Of a DNA stretch of 64,000 nucleotides, positions 1-10,654 are shown one piece after another. Made by a program: the position numbers and the translations under genes. This stretch comes from Lytechinus variegatus. Taxonomy: Eukaryota; Echinodermata; Echinoidea; Temnopleuroida; Toxopneustidae. The stretch is from contig NC_054752.1 in the NCBI RefSeq assembly GCF_018143015.1, forward strand, positions 1,488,001 through 1,552,000, given 5' to 3'. Under the pieces are notes generated by a model. The model was not told the origin of the DNA, ran no database searches, and saw only the letters and a program-made list of their open reading frames with translations. How positions within the stretch are numbered: position 1 is the first letter of the stretch; each line of letters opens with the position of its first letter.

Positions 1-1120
1 GAGAAATGATTTACATTGAACATTTAACTAAGTCTGACTTTGTGCAATATCATTAATAAAACTCCAATAAATATAGTGATTAAAAATTGAAATAATTTTG
101 AGCATTAAGGTGTACAAATGAAATATTTCAAAAATTTTGTTTGTCATAATCTCCTTTAGTTTTACAATTTCATATATTGCACTTAGTTCACATTATTTTC
201 AGATTTAGAAATTGACAAAATTCAAATATTTAAACATCTCTAATATCAAAATATTAAAATGCATTCAGATTCAATATTGAGCTGAGAAAATTATAATTGA
301 TATATTGCACATTAATTGTAATCACTTGATCCATATTGACAAATCATAAATATATTTCAATTCATGTACATTTAAGACACCAATTTAAGACAATATTATT
401 ACCTAAAGAAATTATCTGATTCACTAAACAAATATATATTTTTGTAGAATTTGAATGATCTTGCTGAAAGAAAATGTTTCTATTTATAAGCCTAACATTA
501 AATCAAAATAAGGCATGTGATTCATTCCATTAAAGAATCAAATATATGTATATGGGTTTTTGCTAAAAAAGTGAATATTGATTGCTTTTTTTTAATCGAA
601 TTTATTTGTGTATAAGAAAACACTCAAGTATAAATAAAATACTGGAATTTGTGTATCATATGCCTTTTACAGTATATCAAGAAATAGACCAGTTTGGATA
701 CATAATCTATCTAAAAATTGATAAAATGTTATCAAATTGAATTTAGAATTTGGCTATCATACATGTAGTAAATATCTATCGTTTTTATATGAAACCGATT
801 GAATAGAACTTATTAATACATTTGGCAAGATTATTCCATAGATCAAACTGATACAAAATTATTGAATAAACAAAAATTGCATAAATCTAAAGTAAAGGGA
901 ATTTAATGATCACAGAAATGTCTTGATCAAAATTTTTTAACAAATTTAAAATCTGTGACAAAATTGTTTAGTGTTCTCACCATCAGGGAAATAAATTGTC
1001 CAAAAGTTCCAATTAAAGTTTAAGAGTTTGAGAGAAAAATGTAGTTTGGTGGTAAAATGGAGACATCAAGTTCAAGTTGCTGAATATCGGACTTTCTTAG
1101 GGGGCGAAAAGTTTTCACTG
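1..1120. other. AT-rich stretch without a recognised gene
   Basis: No open frame of note, no splice-framed exon and no repeat boundary that I recognise. The DNA is very AT-rich. It may be flanking DNA or the interior of the old retroelement whose LTR lies at 1880-2405; nothing in it allows a choice. Confidence 0.5.
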
Positions 1121-1140
1121 TATGCATGAAAACCAGGGAA

Positions 1141-1680
1141 CAGCATCATCTACTCGTGGGCTGGAGTAACTGAAGAGCAAACGGTGGTGACTGGCTTCGA
1201 AGATCAAAGCAGAGCATCATCAACTCTAGATGCGCAGGCGACAGTGTAACAGGCGAGAGGCCGGAAGGTGTCATGCATCGAGCGAAGATAGAGGGACAAA
1301 GCAACATGAAGACCAAAAGGCAGCATCATCCACTCGACGAAGAGAAGCAAGGCGAGAGGCTAGAAGGCATCATGAGGCATAGGTGGGAGACTGTTGAGCC
1401 GAAGAGACTGAATGAAAAAAAATAGGCAGCGACATCATCCACTCCATGTAGTCGGGCAATGATTGTAGTTAAAAGGCGAGAGGCTGACTCGCAGGCAGAA
1501 CTTTCATCTACTCACGTTGATTAAAAGGCGAAGGTTGGCTGGTAATCAGGCAGAACGTTCATCCACTCAAGAAGAGCAATGAAGATCCGAGCTGGTACTC
1601 AGGCAAGGCTTTCATCCACTCACGTAGAGCTAAAGGCGAAGACCAGCTGGTACTACATGTAGCATCATCCTACTAGACAA
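1141..1680. repeat. Degenerate minisatellite, about 53-bp unit
   Basis: A 'catcatccactc'-like block recurs at about 1141, 1214, 1321, 1429, 1502, 1558, 1610 and 1662, often with 'ggcgagaggc' or 'aaaggcgaag' between. The last spacings are 52-56 bp, and two earlier ones (107, 108) are about double, which suggests a 53-bp unit with lost or drifted copies. It lies on the internal side of the LTR at 1880-2405, so it probably belongs to the untranslated leader of that retroelement. Confidence 0.6.
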
Positions 1681-1879
1681 GCCACAGCATTGACGTTGAA
1701 GTTGAAGGCGAGCTGCTGGCTAGCATCAATCAGGCAAGAGGTAACGGCTGAACAGAAGTGTGAAGGGCTTAATGTTTCTCCAACAGGAACATAATGACGA
1801 TAAAGTTGACGAAATATGATTGAAAGTTTGTGGCGAACAGATAAGCGAGGCATGAGGTTCGAACACCGCTGCTACCAGT

Positions 1880-2405
1880 TGTAGGGTTGAAGAAAATTAA
1901 AAGTTTGGAGTTGAAAATAAATGAAGTTCTAAATCATCAAACTGAAGGGGAATAAGTGAAACTGAGACGCAAATAAAGAGAACTTAAACTGAAGGAGTCT
2001 GGTTGTACACTGCTATTTGCTGGGCTTCCTTGCCTCAATAAGACTCATACAAAATTAAATTACACAAAATCAACTAATGAAAATAAAGAGAATGGAGAAG
2101 CCAACTGAAAGTGGAAAAGTCCAATTCATAAAAATAACCAATAAGAGATAGAGGATGGAGATGAATAAGATGTTGGGATGATTACATAATAAGAATGTTG
2201 AACAAAAGAATCAGATGTGGGAATGTAATGAATGAACACATCTGAATAGGAAAGGAATGACAGGAGAAGCAGGTTGAAAGTCAAATGTAAATGGATGACA
2301 ACAGAATCATGGAGAATTTAAACAAAGCTGAACTAAATACCAAAGCTTGAACTATAAATAACTAAACTATTAAAGGAAACCAAATGTCAAAATAACAGTC
2401 CTACA
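1880..2405 (-). mobile_element. LTR of an old LTR retrotransposon (minus strand), with primer-site end
   Basis: Read on the minus strand, the segment opens with TGTAGGACTG and closes with CTACA, the inverted TGTAG/CTACA ends expected of an LTR (526 bp). Two bases further in, at 1877 and descending, lies TGGTAGCAGCGG, running into the complement of a tRNA T-arm and CCA end: a primer-binding site. This is therefore the 5' LTR of an element whose interior runs toward base 1. No gag or pol coding region is recognisable inside the window, so the copy is either deleted internally or continues past the edge. The family is not resolved (Gypsy-like or BEL-like). It is treated as a broken fossil. Boundaries are read by eye. 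Confidence 0.65.
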
Positions 2406-2597
2406 CTATTTTATGCATAAATCATACTTTTTGCTCTCATTCACTAAATAACATTCCTAGAATGCTAATCTAGATTGCTAATTTTTGGTAAAAATATTTT
2501 GTAGCATTCTTAACAATCACAATTGAAAAAACTTCAGTTTGAAAATCAATTTCTTATGTATTTCATTGTTTTAGTAATTTCTTATGGGCTATTCCAC

Positions 2598-3842
2598 GGT
2601 TACTTACGTTACATTTGGAGACACCTTGACTCATACTTGGAGCTGTAACTCCATTATTATTGATAGGAACTTAACATCTTCTTATCACAACAAAGTACAC
2701 AGTCTGACTATCCTTCGTATAAAAACAAACTTGGGAAATTCTATTATGCTCCTGGCAAATCTTTGGAATGTGTCGGTTACTCACGTTACATGATTTGGAC
2801 ATGCATAAAATGAAAAGTCGACATAAGTGAAAAGTCTCCTCATACAAGGCTTTTATGAAAGTTGATTATATCCATTTCAAAGAAGTATATTAGGGAGACA
2901 AACTTTGTATATAATTAAAAAAATAAAGAACACATGGTTTTTACTTGGGGTGCAGATAATATGGTTACTCACGTTACATTTTGTCCATGTATGGTTAACA
3001 ACACACATGTCATTAAAAATTCAATAATGTGTATAAAATTCATTGCTAGGAACATCTAAAAGATATTTTATACCAAAAATTGGAACAATTGGAGCTTTAT
3101 TAGGGAGTAGGAGGGAAAAGTATGATTTCGCTTACTAATTATGCATAAATTAGCATAATCGCTTAATACCAATTTGCATGAAATAAATTACTGTATAGTA
3201 TTGTAGATTATGTCCAAGACAACCTGCACACAAATTTTCGGCGTGATCGTGCAGCCAATGGCCGAGATCTCAAGGGGGGCCTGGGAGCCCCCCCCCCCCC
3301 TCCCCGGGCCATATCAACTCCAAAAATATCCCGGCCTAGATAGGGTTACAGGTAAGGGCATTCAATGTGTTGTTCGAACACTCTTTAAAGTTTGGTTAAT
3401 CAAAACCAAGTCTTACTAATGCACTCTCGCATTGTGAATACTTCTACTAATATTCAATTTTTTGTGTGATTGTATGACCACTGATATTTTGATGAACAAA
3501 GAGTCGCATCAAAGAGATGTACCCTCATTTTGCTTTTAATTAATCAAAAATAACTTCACAACTCACCATGAGAATTAAAACTTGACATCCCACAGAAAAT
3601 GTTACCGAACTGAATAATTTTTACTGGTTACTCACATTACATGATGGTTACTCACGTTACAAAGTTACTCACGTTACAGTTTTTCTTCATCATTTTTATA
3701 AAAAAAATTGTACTTTTTAATGATTTTGATAGTCATCACTGTGTCAAAGATTGTTTGAAGGAAGAGAATTTAAAATCCCACCAATTAACTGTGAAGAATT
3801 TTTCTCTCAGAAAACAAAGTCATTTTTTTCGGTTACGTTACA
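2598..3842 (+). repeat. Dispersed cluster of the motif GGTTACTCACGTTACA
   Basis: Exact or one-base-off copies lie at 2598-2613, 2775-2790, 2963-2978, 3626-3641, 3646-3661 and 3663-3678, with a shortened form at 3831-3842. All are in the same orientation. Each is itself a spaced direct repeat, GTTAC-4 nt-GTTAC. The DNA between copies is AT-rich and unrelated apart from a C-run near 3292. No coding reading is convincing. The pattern fits protein-binding sites inside a non-autonomous transposon, or a diverged minisatellite; the sequence alone does not decide. Confidence 0.7.
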
Positions 3843-3849
3843 TCACCTG

Positions 3850-4600
3850 AGCAGGTTGCAATATTCATTTTTGAATGAGTACTACAAATTTACTTGAAAA
3901 GCAGTTGTGTATTTTAAGTAATTTGACTCTTCTAAACTTCAGAAATATGTAAAGTGGTATGTTGTTGCAACAACAAAATGGTAATAAGGCATATTTCATT
4001 TTTCACTATTTTTCTTGTATTTTGGTACACAATGGAAGACACAACTTTTGACCATTTTTTTCCAAAGTATACATATGAAAAACTTTTTATTTCTTGTTCC
4101 TGAAACTATCATGTATGAAGGACTTAAAGTATAAAAAAATTCAAGAAAATAATTTGAATTTTAAGCTCATGTCCACCAACCTGTGGAATTGCCCTTATGT
4201 ATTTATTTGTTTTTCAGCCATATGTGTTATTTTTCCACCAACCTTTTTTTAATTATAATCATGCTAAAATCAATTGATTTCAGATGTTTAAAGTAAAATA
4301 TAATCATATCTTTATGAATAAGATGAGAAAATTCAATTTGCACTGACTTTGTACACAAAATCACATTTTGAAAAAAATTTTGGTCTGACATGCACTTACG
4401 AAATGTTGCGTAATTTAGGAACCGCGTACCCGGGAGTCGTGAATTTAGTCTCAAAAGATGCGCGAGACTTATAAGTATAAACTCTGCCAGTGGAGTGGTC
4501 AAAAAATTTCGTGCGGCGGAAAGATCGTAGAAAATAGTGAGGGGGGTTGATTCAACCCAATGATAGGTAAAGGTAAAACCGACGACTGACGTCCGTGACA
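3850..4600. other. Gene-free stretch
   Basis: AT-rich DNA with no recognised gene. A 131-codon minus-strand open frame at 4227-4622 has no recognisable domain and is not called as a gene. Confidence 0.45.
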
Positions 4601-4619
4601 TAACTAAAATATCGCTGTA

Positions 4620-4960
4620 CACTTGTTTAAAGGGTTCAATTCAGGGAATACTTGTCAAGGGTATTGTTTTGTTTCAGAGCTACCAAGTCTCACGCATTAT
4701 GCGTGAGACTCAAGCATTTTGGACTCTTGTTACATCCCCTCAAATCTCTGTCTCACGCAACTATCACAGCCTATCCCCATATACATTGTACACAATGTCT
4801 GTGATCTCACTCAGATTCACAGAAAATCTCACGCATAGCTGGTCTTTTAACTTGGCATCTCTATTGTTTCCAATACTTGTTAAGGGTACAGCTCCACATG
4901 CCGATACTTGTGAAGGGTTGCATTTCCAGAATGTGGAAAATACTTGTTTAGGGTGCTTTC
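4620..4960. repeat. Short-motif repeat region ('ATACTTGTNAAGGGT' and 'TCTCACGCA')
   Basis: The motif 'atacttgt-n-aagggt' occurs near 4620, 4648, 4874, 4906 and 4941 with small changes. 'tctcacgca' occurs near 4690, 4751 and 4828. A 23-bp perfect palindrome with a single central base, GTCTCACGCAT-T-ATGCGTGAGAC, sits at 4687-4709. Open frames cross the region on both strands but match nothing known. The two motifs interleave, which suggests one decayed repetitive element. Confidence 0.5.
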
Positions 4961-5102
4961 GAGACCTCATGGTCGCGCATGGTATCCACCCCTTCAATGA
5001 AAGTTTCACCACTTTCGAATGGTTGACAATAGACCTTACCCATGACTGATCGTCAACAAAATGTAGTGTCAATTAAGTCTGAAAGCTAGCCTGTAAAACC
5101 TA

Positions 5103-5535
5103 AGACCAAAAGCTTTGGTCTCTGTTATTTGTTGTTCCGCTGAACTCCGTTGGCTCCACTCACCAATTACAGAGACCAAAGTTCTAACTCGGTGTACAGT
5201 GATTCAATTGCCACATGTTTATGTATTAAGTTCGGATAAACCAGGGAAGTGGGAGTTACGAGACAGCTGACGTAAAGGTAATTCACTGTTTTTTCCTTTT
5301 AATATTTTTCCCCATTTTGGTGCATTTCACACCAAAACGGAATGATTATCATTATTTTGGTCCAGTTCTTTTATATATTTTTATGAAATAAAGACAAAAA
5401 TCGATGAGCCCCGTTGGGGAATTTTGCATTGTTAACCCCCCTTTCACGGCTGCATGATTGCTAGCCATCTGTGTATGAGAATTTAAAAATACAAAATGTT
5501 ATAAAACTCCTAGAAACAGATGGCTGCCAGCTAGG
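5103..5535 (+). repeat. Dispersed repeat, copy 1 (uninterrupted)
   Basis: It opens with 'gaccaaaagctttggtctctg' and ends near 'cagatggctgccagct'. It matches copy 2 at 5762-7029 along its length, including 'gagccccg..ggg.attttgcattgtt' and the closing 'gaaacaga..gctgcca'. It has no insertion at the position where copy 2 carries a TTAA element, so it acts as an empty-site reference. The family is not recognised; an internal 'ggtctctgttat'/'attacagagacc' pair hints at an inverted repeat near one end. Confidence 0.65.
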
Positions 5536-5761
5536 AAGACCTCTCAATTTCATGAAATTATTGAAATTCAAGCCTTATTTCAATATGACAGAACTTTCTT
5601 GATTGAGGTATCAAATTAAGGAACAGTCTATAGGGAGTACAGATATTATTGAGTATTTAAAAACTGTTATTTTCTTTTTGAAACCCAGATACCATCTGCC
5701 AAGTGACCTTTTGGTATCCTTTCTACAAATTGTTTTAATGACTCTCATCATGCTCATGGCT

Positions 5762-7029
5762 AGACCAAAAGCTACGGTCTCTGTTATGTTGGTTGTTCCG
5801 CTGAACCCCACTCACCAAATACAGAGACGTAAGTTCTAGCTCGATCTGTACAGGGACTCAATTGCAGGTATTAAGTTTGGATAATACTGGAAAGTGAAGT
5901 TGAGCAACAGCCGAAGTAAGTCACCGTTTTTCCCCTTTTAAGTTTATTTTCCATGTTTTGGAACATTTCAGGCCAAAATGGAATAATAATCTTTATTTTG
6001 GTACAATTCTTTTTCTATATTTTAACTCTTCATGCGTTACGTTCGCATTATTGCACATCTGTAGGCGTGTTTCGTTCGCATTTTTGCACAACCACACATT
6101 TCCCATAGACGTCCCCTGTCCCATTGTTTTTCGAACAATTGCATGCCCCGGAGCGTGCCTAGCTACAATGTATAGCCTGGCGTTTGTGTATACCGTACAT
6201 GTGTACCGATCGATCGCGCGTGCGACATTAGTTTAGCGTTCGACGGATCATCCCAGTTTACAAATTGCAGAATCGTTGAGTTTTCAAAAAAATCAATACA
6301 TCCTGATCACAGCCAGGAAGTTCATTGAAAAAGGAGAGGAGAAAATCAATAAAACCCTCCTCACAAACAATACCATGGCCAGGTTTATTGTTAGGAGTCT
6401 GTGACTCATGGCACGAATGTGAATGAGACCCTTTCAATGGAGTACAGTACCTTGACCAGGCAAAAATTTACTCTCTTTTATTTTCCACTATATATGGGCT
6501 ATTTTTATCAGATTATCATGATTTTGGTATCAATACAAAGCTTATGTAATGAACAGTCCAAGTGGATAAATAAAAATCATGCCACTAACACAAGAACCAA
6601 AGTAAAAGGGGGGCTAAATTTTGTTGGAAGTATTAGGAGAAAGCATTTAGAAAATGTAATTTACTATACATTTTTCCATAATTTATCCAATAAATTTATA
6701 TACGATAAGAAAGCCCAGGAAACACTCTACAAATTTGCTACACAACATTTCTTTCAAAATGATCAGATAAAAAGTTATGGCACTCTGAATAACAGAGCGT
6801 ATTATACTGCGTAGAGGGGATCACTGCTAAAATAATGCAATTACACACAGGGAGTTTACAGGTGAACGCATGAAGAGTTAATGAAATAATATCAATGAGC
6901 CCCGACGGGGGGATTTTGCATTGTTTACCCCCAATGGTGGTTGCACGATAGCGAGCAGTCTGTGTATGAGGAATGAAAAAAAAATGTTAACAAATCTCCT
7001 CGAAACAGACAGCTGCCAACTGTCTAGCT
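5762..7029 (+). repeat. Dispersed repeat, copy 2, split by a transposon
   Basis: The left part (5762-6025) and right part (6878-7029) are together collinear with copy 1 at 5103-5535. The 852-bp element at 6026-6877 lies between them, at a point where copy 1 reads straight through ('tatattttt-atgaaataa'). Confidence 0.65.
6026..6877. mobile_element. TTAA-flanked DNA transposon, piggyBac-like, non-autonomous (852 bp)
   Basis: Terminal inverted repeats CTCTTCATGCG...CGCATGAAGAG are flanked on both sides by TTAA (6022-6025 and 6878-6881), the target duplication of piggyBac-type and Kolobok-type elements. A second, shorter member lies at 53071-53504 in a KAT2 intron. The two align at both ends. 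This copy has about 400 extra bp between 'gaatgagaccct' and 'aaaataatgcaa', containing a 137-codon open frame (6401-6814) with no recognisable transposase motif. The extra block is either the parent interior lost from the shorter copy or a further insertion. Confidence 0.8.
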
Positions 7030-7314
7030 CATATGGCATACGTAAATGAGAAATCTTTTAGAATCTAGTTCTACAATGTTCCAGTCCAAATGAAAGAGGG
7101 GACTAAGCTTTACAATTTCATAGCATAGATCTAGGCCCCTGGGTCATTTGTTTATTGAAGTTTGCTCATGTCTTGTCACGACTGTATTTGTGATTTAATA
7201 ATAGGTGTATTATTTCAAGCATCGCGATTGGCCAATATGCGTCACATGACATTCAACTTTTTTTGGTGCACTGCATGGCAGTGCAAAAGGTGCACTTAAC
7301 CACTCATTCAATGA

Positions 7315-7850
7315 ACAAGGTTATGATATAACCTTGTTCTCAGTTACATCTCCATCTGTGGCAAAATAAGGGTGGCAATGTTTGGCTTATTTTCTCTTTT
7401 TGTATGGGACAAATGCTTGATTTTCTTTATACACTATCAGTTTTCACTACAGCTATTCATCATATAACTTGGCTCTTATGTAAATTTAATTCTTTTTGGC
7501 TCTTATGTAAATTTAATTCTTTTTGGCTCTTATGTAAATATAATTCTTTCAATTATTTTTTCTAAATTAAAAATAGAAAAAAAAGAATAAAAAATTTTCT
7601 TGCCATATTACTTTCCACCAATAGAGGGCGTACACAAATATATGCCCCAAAATCAAGTTTTTGAGCGCTCTGGCGAATACAAAAATTATTCCCAACTTAC
7701 TAATGAAAAATAAATTGCAACTGTATGGAAATAAGTAATTTTTGTCACAAAAGTGATATTTTAATGATTTTTTAAAGGGTGTGCTATGTACAACATTGGC
7801 ATACCATAGCCCTACCTGTAGCAGTGAACAAGTGCACTCAACGAAACTTG
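7315..7850 (+). repeat. Repeat family R, left arm of a large inverted repeat
   Basis: This copy contains 'ggtggcaatgtttggcttat', 'gcgtacacaaa', 'gcgctctgg' and 'gtgtgct'. It is the inverse of 9720-10125 and in the same direction as 10655-11630. Inside it, a 28-29 bp unit 'ttggctcttatgtaaatttaattcttt' is tandemly repeated about three times near 7470-7550. The family is not recognised; the inverted arrangement suggests TIR-like arms. Confidence 0.65.
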
Positions 7851-8640
7851 ACATTGCAAGCTCCAGCAAACCAGTGTCAGTCAGACTGCAGGTTCCAAGA
7901 AAGTGGCTTCTTTCATCCAAGTGATATTCATGACTTGAGTTGTTTTGCATATTTAATTAGCTTGATGCGGACCAAAACACCTCTTTTCATTCGGTTATTG
8001 CTGCTCTAATTGTGCATCGAATTTCATGAATTTGGTACCATTGTAAAGAAGAAGAATCATTCTTTCAGGTCATGTGTTTGGATTTATTCAAAAATTTTGT
8101 AATATAGGTTGAAATTTTGATCTAATATATGCTACAAAATAAATATTTTCACCTGAGAAAAGCTGCTATTTTCAAGCTTTATTTTTGAGCCCAAATGATT
8201 TTCATATCATGATAAAGCTGAATATATATGCTTTGAAATGATATACCGGTAGGTTTCAAAATAAGAATTGGTTTAATCGGGTCAAGATCACACTTTTCAT
8301 TTGCCAAGTACATAAGCAGTTTGAAAACAAGAATACTGCACTCTGATTGGTCAAAGAGACCACCCAGTGGCAAATTCCAACGGTTCCAGTGCCTGGGTTC
8401 GTGGGAAGGTCATACTTCCCATGTGGTAATCTCCTCAAATACCCCGTGCCTGTTGTTCTGTGAACCTTATCCAGCCAATCAGGACTCTGGATTTCATGCA
8501 AGTACAGAATTTCAGAAATCTCGTCTTGTACCTTGGTGGGAAAAGTGTGATCTTGACCCGATTAAAAGGTGCCGCATATCAAGAGTGGCATTGTGAGAAA
8601 GTACAGAAGTTCAGCTTTATGGTGATATAGATATCATTGA
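7850..8640. repeat. Repeat shared with 23160-23900, with a short inverted pair
   Basis: The segment 'gtggcttctttcatccaagt...gatattcatgact...tcattctttcaggtcatgtgtttgga' recurs at about 23185-23370. Further on, 'gggtcaagatcacactttt' (about 8280) and its inverse (about 8540) bracket a stretch similar to 23550-23840, where a different sequence pair ('gatgggtcagcagccagctt' and its inverse) occupies the same place. This is therefore the interior of the TIR element family at 23075-24582. Confidence 0.55.
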
Positions 8641-8646
8641 GGCTCA

Positions 8647-9706
8647 AAATAAAAAGTTTTGCACAATTTGCAAAAGAAAACAGAGGAAGAAAATTCATTT
8701 TTGAGGCACACTTTCAGGCCAGAAATTTACTTTTTTAACAAAATATTGTATACAAAATAAATGACCAATATGAAAGAGTAACTTTTACTCTATCTGATGG
8801 TGCAATAATATTTCATTTAACTTGAGGTTAAAACAGGTAAATTCTTAGAGAAAGAAAATCTCACGAATCACAAGATTTTGCAAGGATTCAGCCACGAGAT
8901 GATTTGGATGAATCTGGCCTTTTTGCTCATTAGCATAGGGACCTGCGGTCTGACTGGTGAGGTAGAAGTCCCAGGAGAAGTCCAACAAAACTGTCCTGTA
9001 ACTTTTAAAGAATTTATTTCTGTGCTGCTATTTTATAAAACAAATAATGCACTTGCTCTGTCGTGCATTATAAATGCAGAGAAAGCTTGGTTTGTTCAGA
9101 TGGTGCACAATCACTGACACTGGGCACTTGCCGCAAGCGGCTCGTGCACAGTGCGGCCAAGGTGCAGCACCTAAATAAATAAAAAGTTTTGCACAATTTG
9201 CAAAAGAAAACAGAGGAAGAAAATTCATTTTTGAGGCACACTTTCAGGCCAGAAATTTACTTTTTTAACAAAATATTGTATTCAAAATAAATGACCAATA
9301 TGAAAGAGTAAGTTTTACTCTATCTGATGGTGCAATAATATTTCATTTAACTTGAGGTTAAAACAGGTAAATTCTTAGAGAAAGAAAATCTCACGAATCA
9401 CAAGATTTTGCAAGGATTCAGCCACGAGATGATTTGGATGAATCTTGCCTTTTTGCTCATTAGCATAGGGACCTGCAGTCTGACTGGTGAGGTAGAAATC
9501 CCAGGAGAAGTCCAACAAAACTGTCCTGTAACTTTTAAAGAATTTATTTCTGTGCTGCTATTTTATAAAACAAATAATGCACTTGCTCTGTTGTGCATTA
9601 TAAATGCAGAGAAAGCTTGGTTTGTTCAGATGGTGCACAATCACTGACACTGGGCACTTGCCGCAAGCGGCTCGTGCACAGTGCGGCCAAGGTGCAGCAC
9701 CTATCT
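8647..9706 (+). repeat. Recent 530-bp tandem duplication
   Basis: 8647-9176 and 9177-9706 are the same 530-bp unit, offset by exactly 530. By eye about six substitutions separate them, so they are roughly 99% identical. Each copy contains an identical-length 79-codon open frame (8878-9117 and 9408-9647) lacking any known domain; these are shadows of the repeat, not genes. The unit is related to 23900-24230, so a piece of the TIR element interior has been duplicated in tandem. Confidence 0.85.
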
Positions 9707-9719
9707 AATGAAACCTCGC

Positions 9720-10125
9720 GTGCTCCACTTCACTTGTTCACTTAACTACCACCCTGCCTGTGGGGAATCTAACTTTAAAAAATCATTAAAATATCACTTT
9801 TGAGACCAAAATTACTAATTTCCATACAGTTGCAATTTATTTTTCATTAGTAACTTGGGAATGATTTTTGTATTCACCAGAGCGCTCAAAAACTTGAATT
9901 TGGGGCATATTTTTTGTACGCCCTCTATTGGTGGAAAGATATGGTAAGAAAATTTTCATTTTTTTATCTCTATTTTTAATTAAGAAAAAAATTATTTAAA
10001 GAATCAAATTTAAATAAGAGTCAAGTTGTATGAATAATAGGTGTAATGGAAATTGTCAGTGCAAAAAAATCAAGCATTTGCCCCAAAGAAAAAGAGAAAA
10101 TAAGCCAAACATTGCCACCCTTCGT
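9720..10125 (-). repeat. Repeat family R, right arm (inverted copy)
   Basis: Reverse complement of 7365-7800: it carries the inverse of 'ggtggcaatgtttggcttat' at its right end and of the 'gcgctc..gaatac' block near 9880. Together with 7315-7850 it frames a 1.9-kb interior. Confidence 0.65.
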
Positions 10126-10262
10126 GTTTTTTACGCACTGTATTGCCTTTTTATTTTTATACTGGCTTCATAAAAAATTCTACCACCAAATCCTAAAATA
10201 TTCTGGGCCGGGTGAGCCTGGACTGCCACGCCCACACGGCAATCTGACGTGACTGTACTTAC

Positions 10263-10461
10263 GCGGGCCCTGGCCCGCTGCATTCGCCAGTGGAGTGAAG
10301 TCTATAAATTTTGAGGTACCGGTACTCCCGTCCTGGTATGTGCAAGCGCATTTCTTGGTCGTTCCAGCTAACGGTTGGCAAGACTGACTTTCTACGTCCT
10401 CAAAGTAAACGACAACCATTAGAAAGAACAAAATCATAAAGCATCTTTGACGAGCCGTCAT
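10263..10461 (-). CDS. Probable first coding exon of a secreted or lumenal protein
   Basis: An ATG at 10461 opens a 66-codon frame that ends at a strong splice donor (GC|gtaagt) at 10263/10262. Residues 1 to about 25 form a classical signal peptide: basic start (TARQR), hydrophobic core (MILFFLMVVVYF), then polar 'EDVESQS'. After it come C28, C38 and C40 in 'SCQPLAG', 'KKCACTYQDG' and 'KFIDFTPLAN'. The spaced cysteines followed by an 'IDxxPL' motif resemble the start of an MRH/mannose-6-phosphate-receptor-type or similar lumenal domain, but that assignment is inference. The exon is more CpG-rich than its surroundings, fitting a promoter-proximal exon. I could not find later exons on the minus strand down to base 1; they may lie beyond the window. 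It could instead be an orphan exon of a broken gene. Confidence 0.5.
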
Positions 10462-10654
10462 TGTTGATCGTAGAGGTTTACAATACTTTAGTCTCCACTC
10501 TCCACTCCAGTTCTGATTTTCGGTTTCTAGCTACCGTTGTATTTTCGCTGTCTAATAATGTCATGTGATTTGCAGGCATGTATGGAACGCCAATAGAGGA
10601 CATACACGTACACCGGTATCAATCATAATATGGGGGGGGGGGGCAATCATTCTA

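Noticed and set aside
1141-1680. CRISPR-like array
   Set aside because: Repeats are degenerate, spacings vary, and the DNA is animal nuclear sequence; a minisatellite explains it better.
4227-4622. 131-codon minus-strand frame as a gene
   Set aside because: No recognisable domain, no signal peptide, and AT-rich composition like the surrounding non-coding DNA.
6401-6814. Transposase gene inside the TTAA element
   Set aside because: The 137-codon frame shows no DDD/DDE pattern or other transposase motif that I can recognise.
8878-9647. Two near-identical 79-codon open frames as a duplicated gene
   Set aside because: They lie within a tandem duplication of repeat DNA, have no known domain, and related repeat copies elsewhere do not keep the frame.
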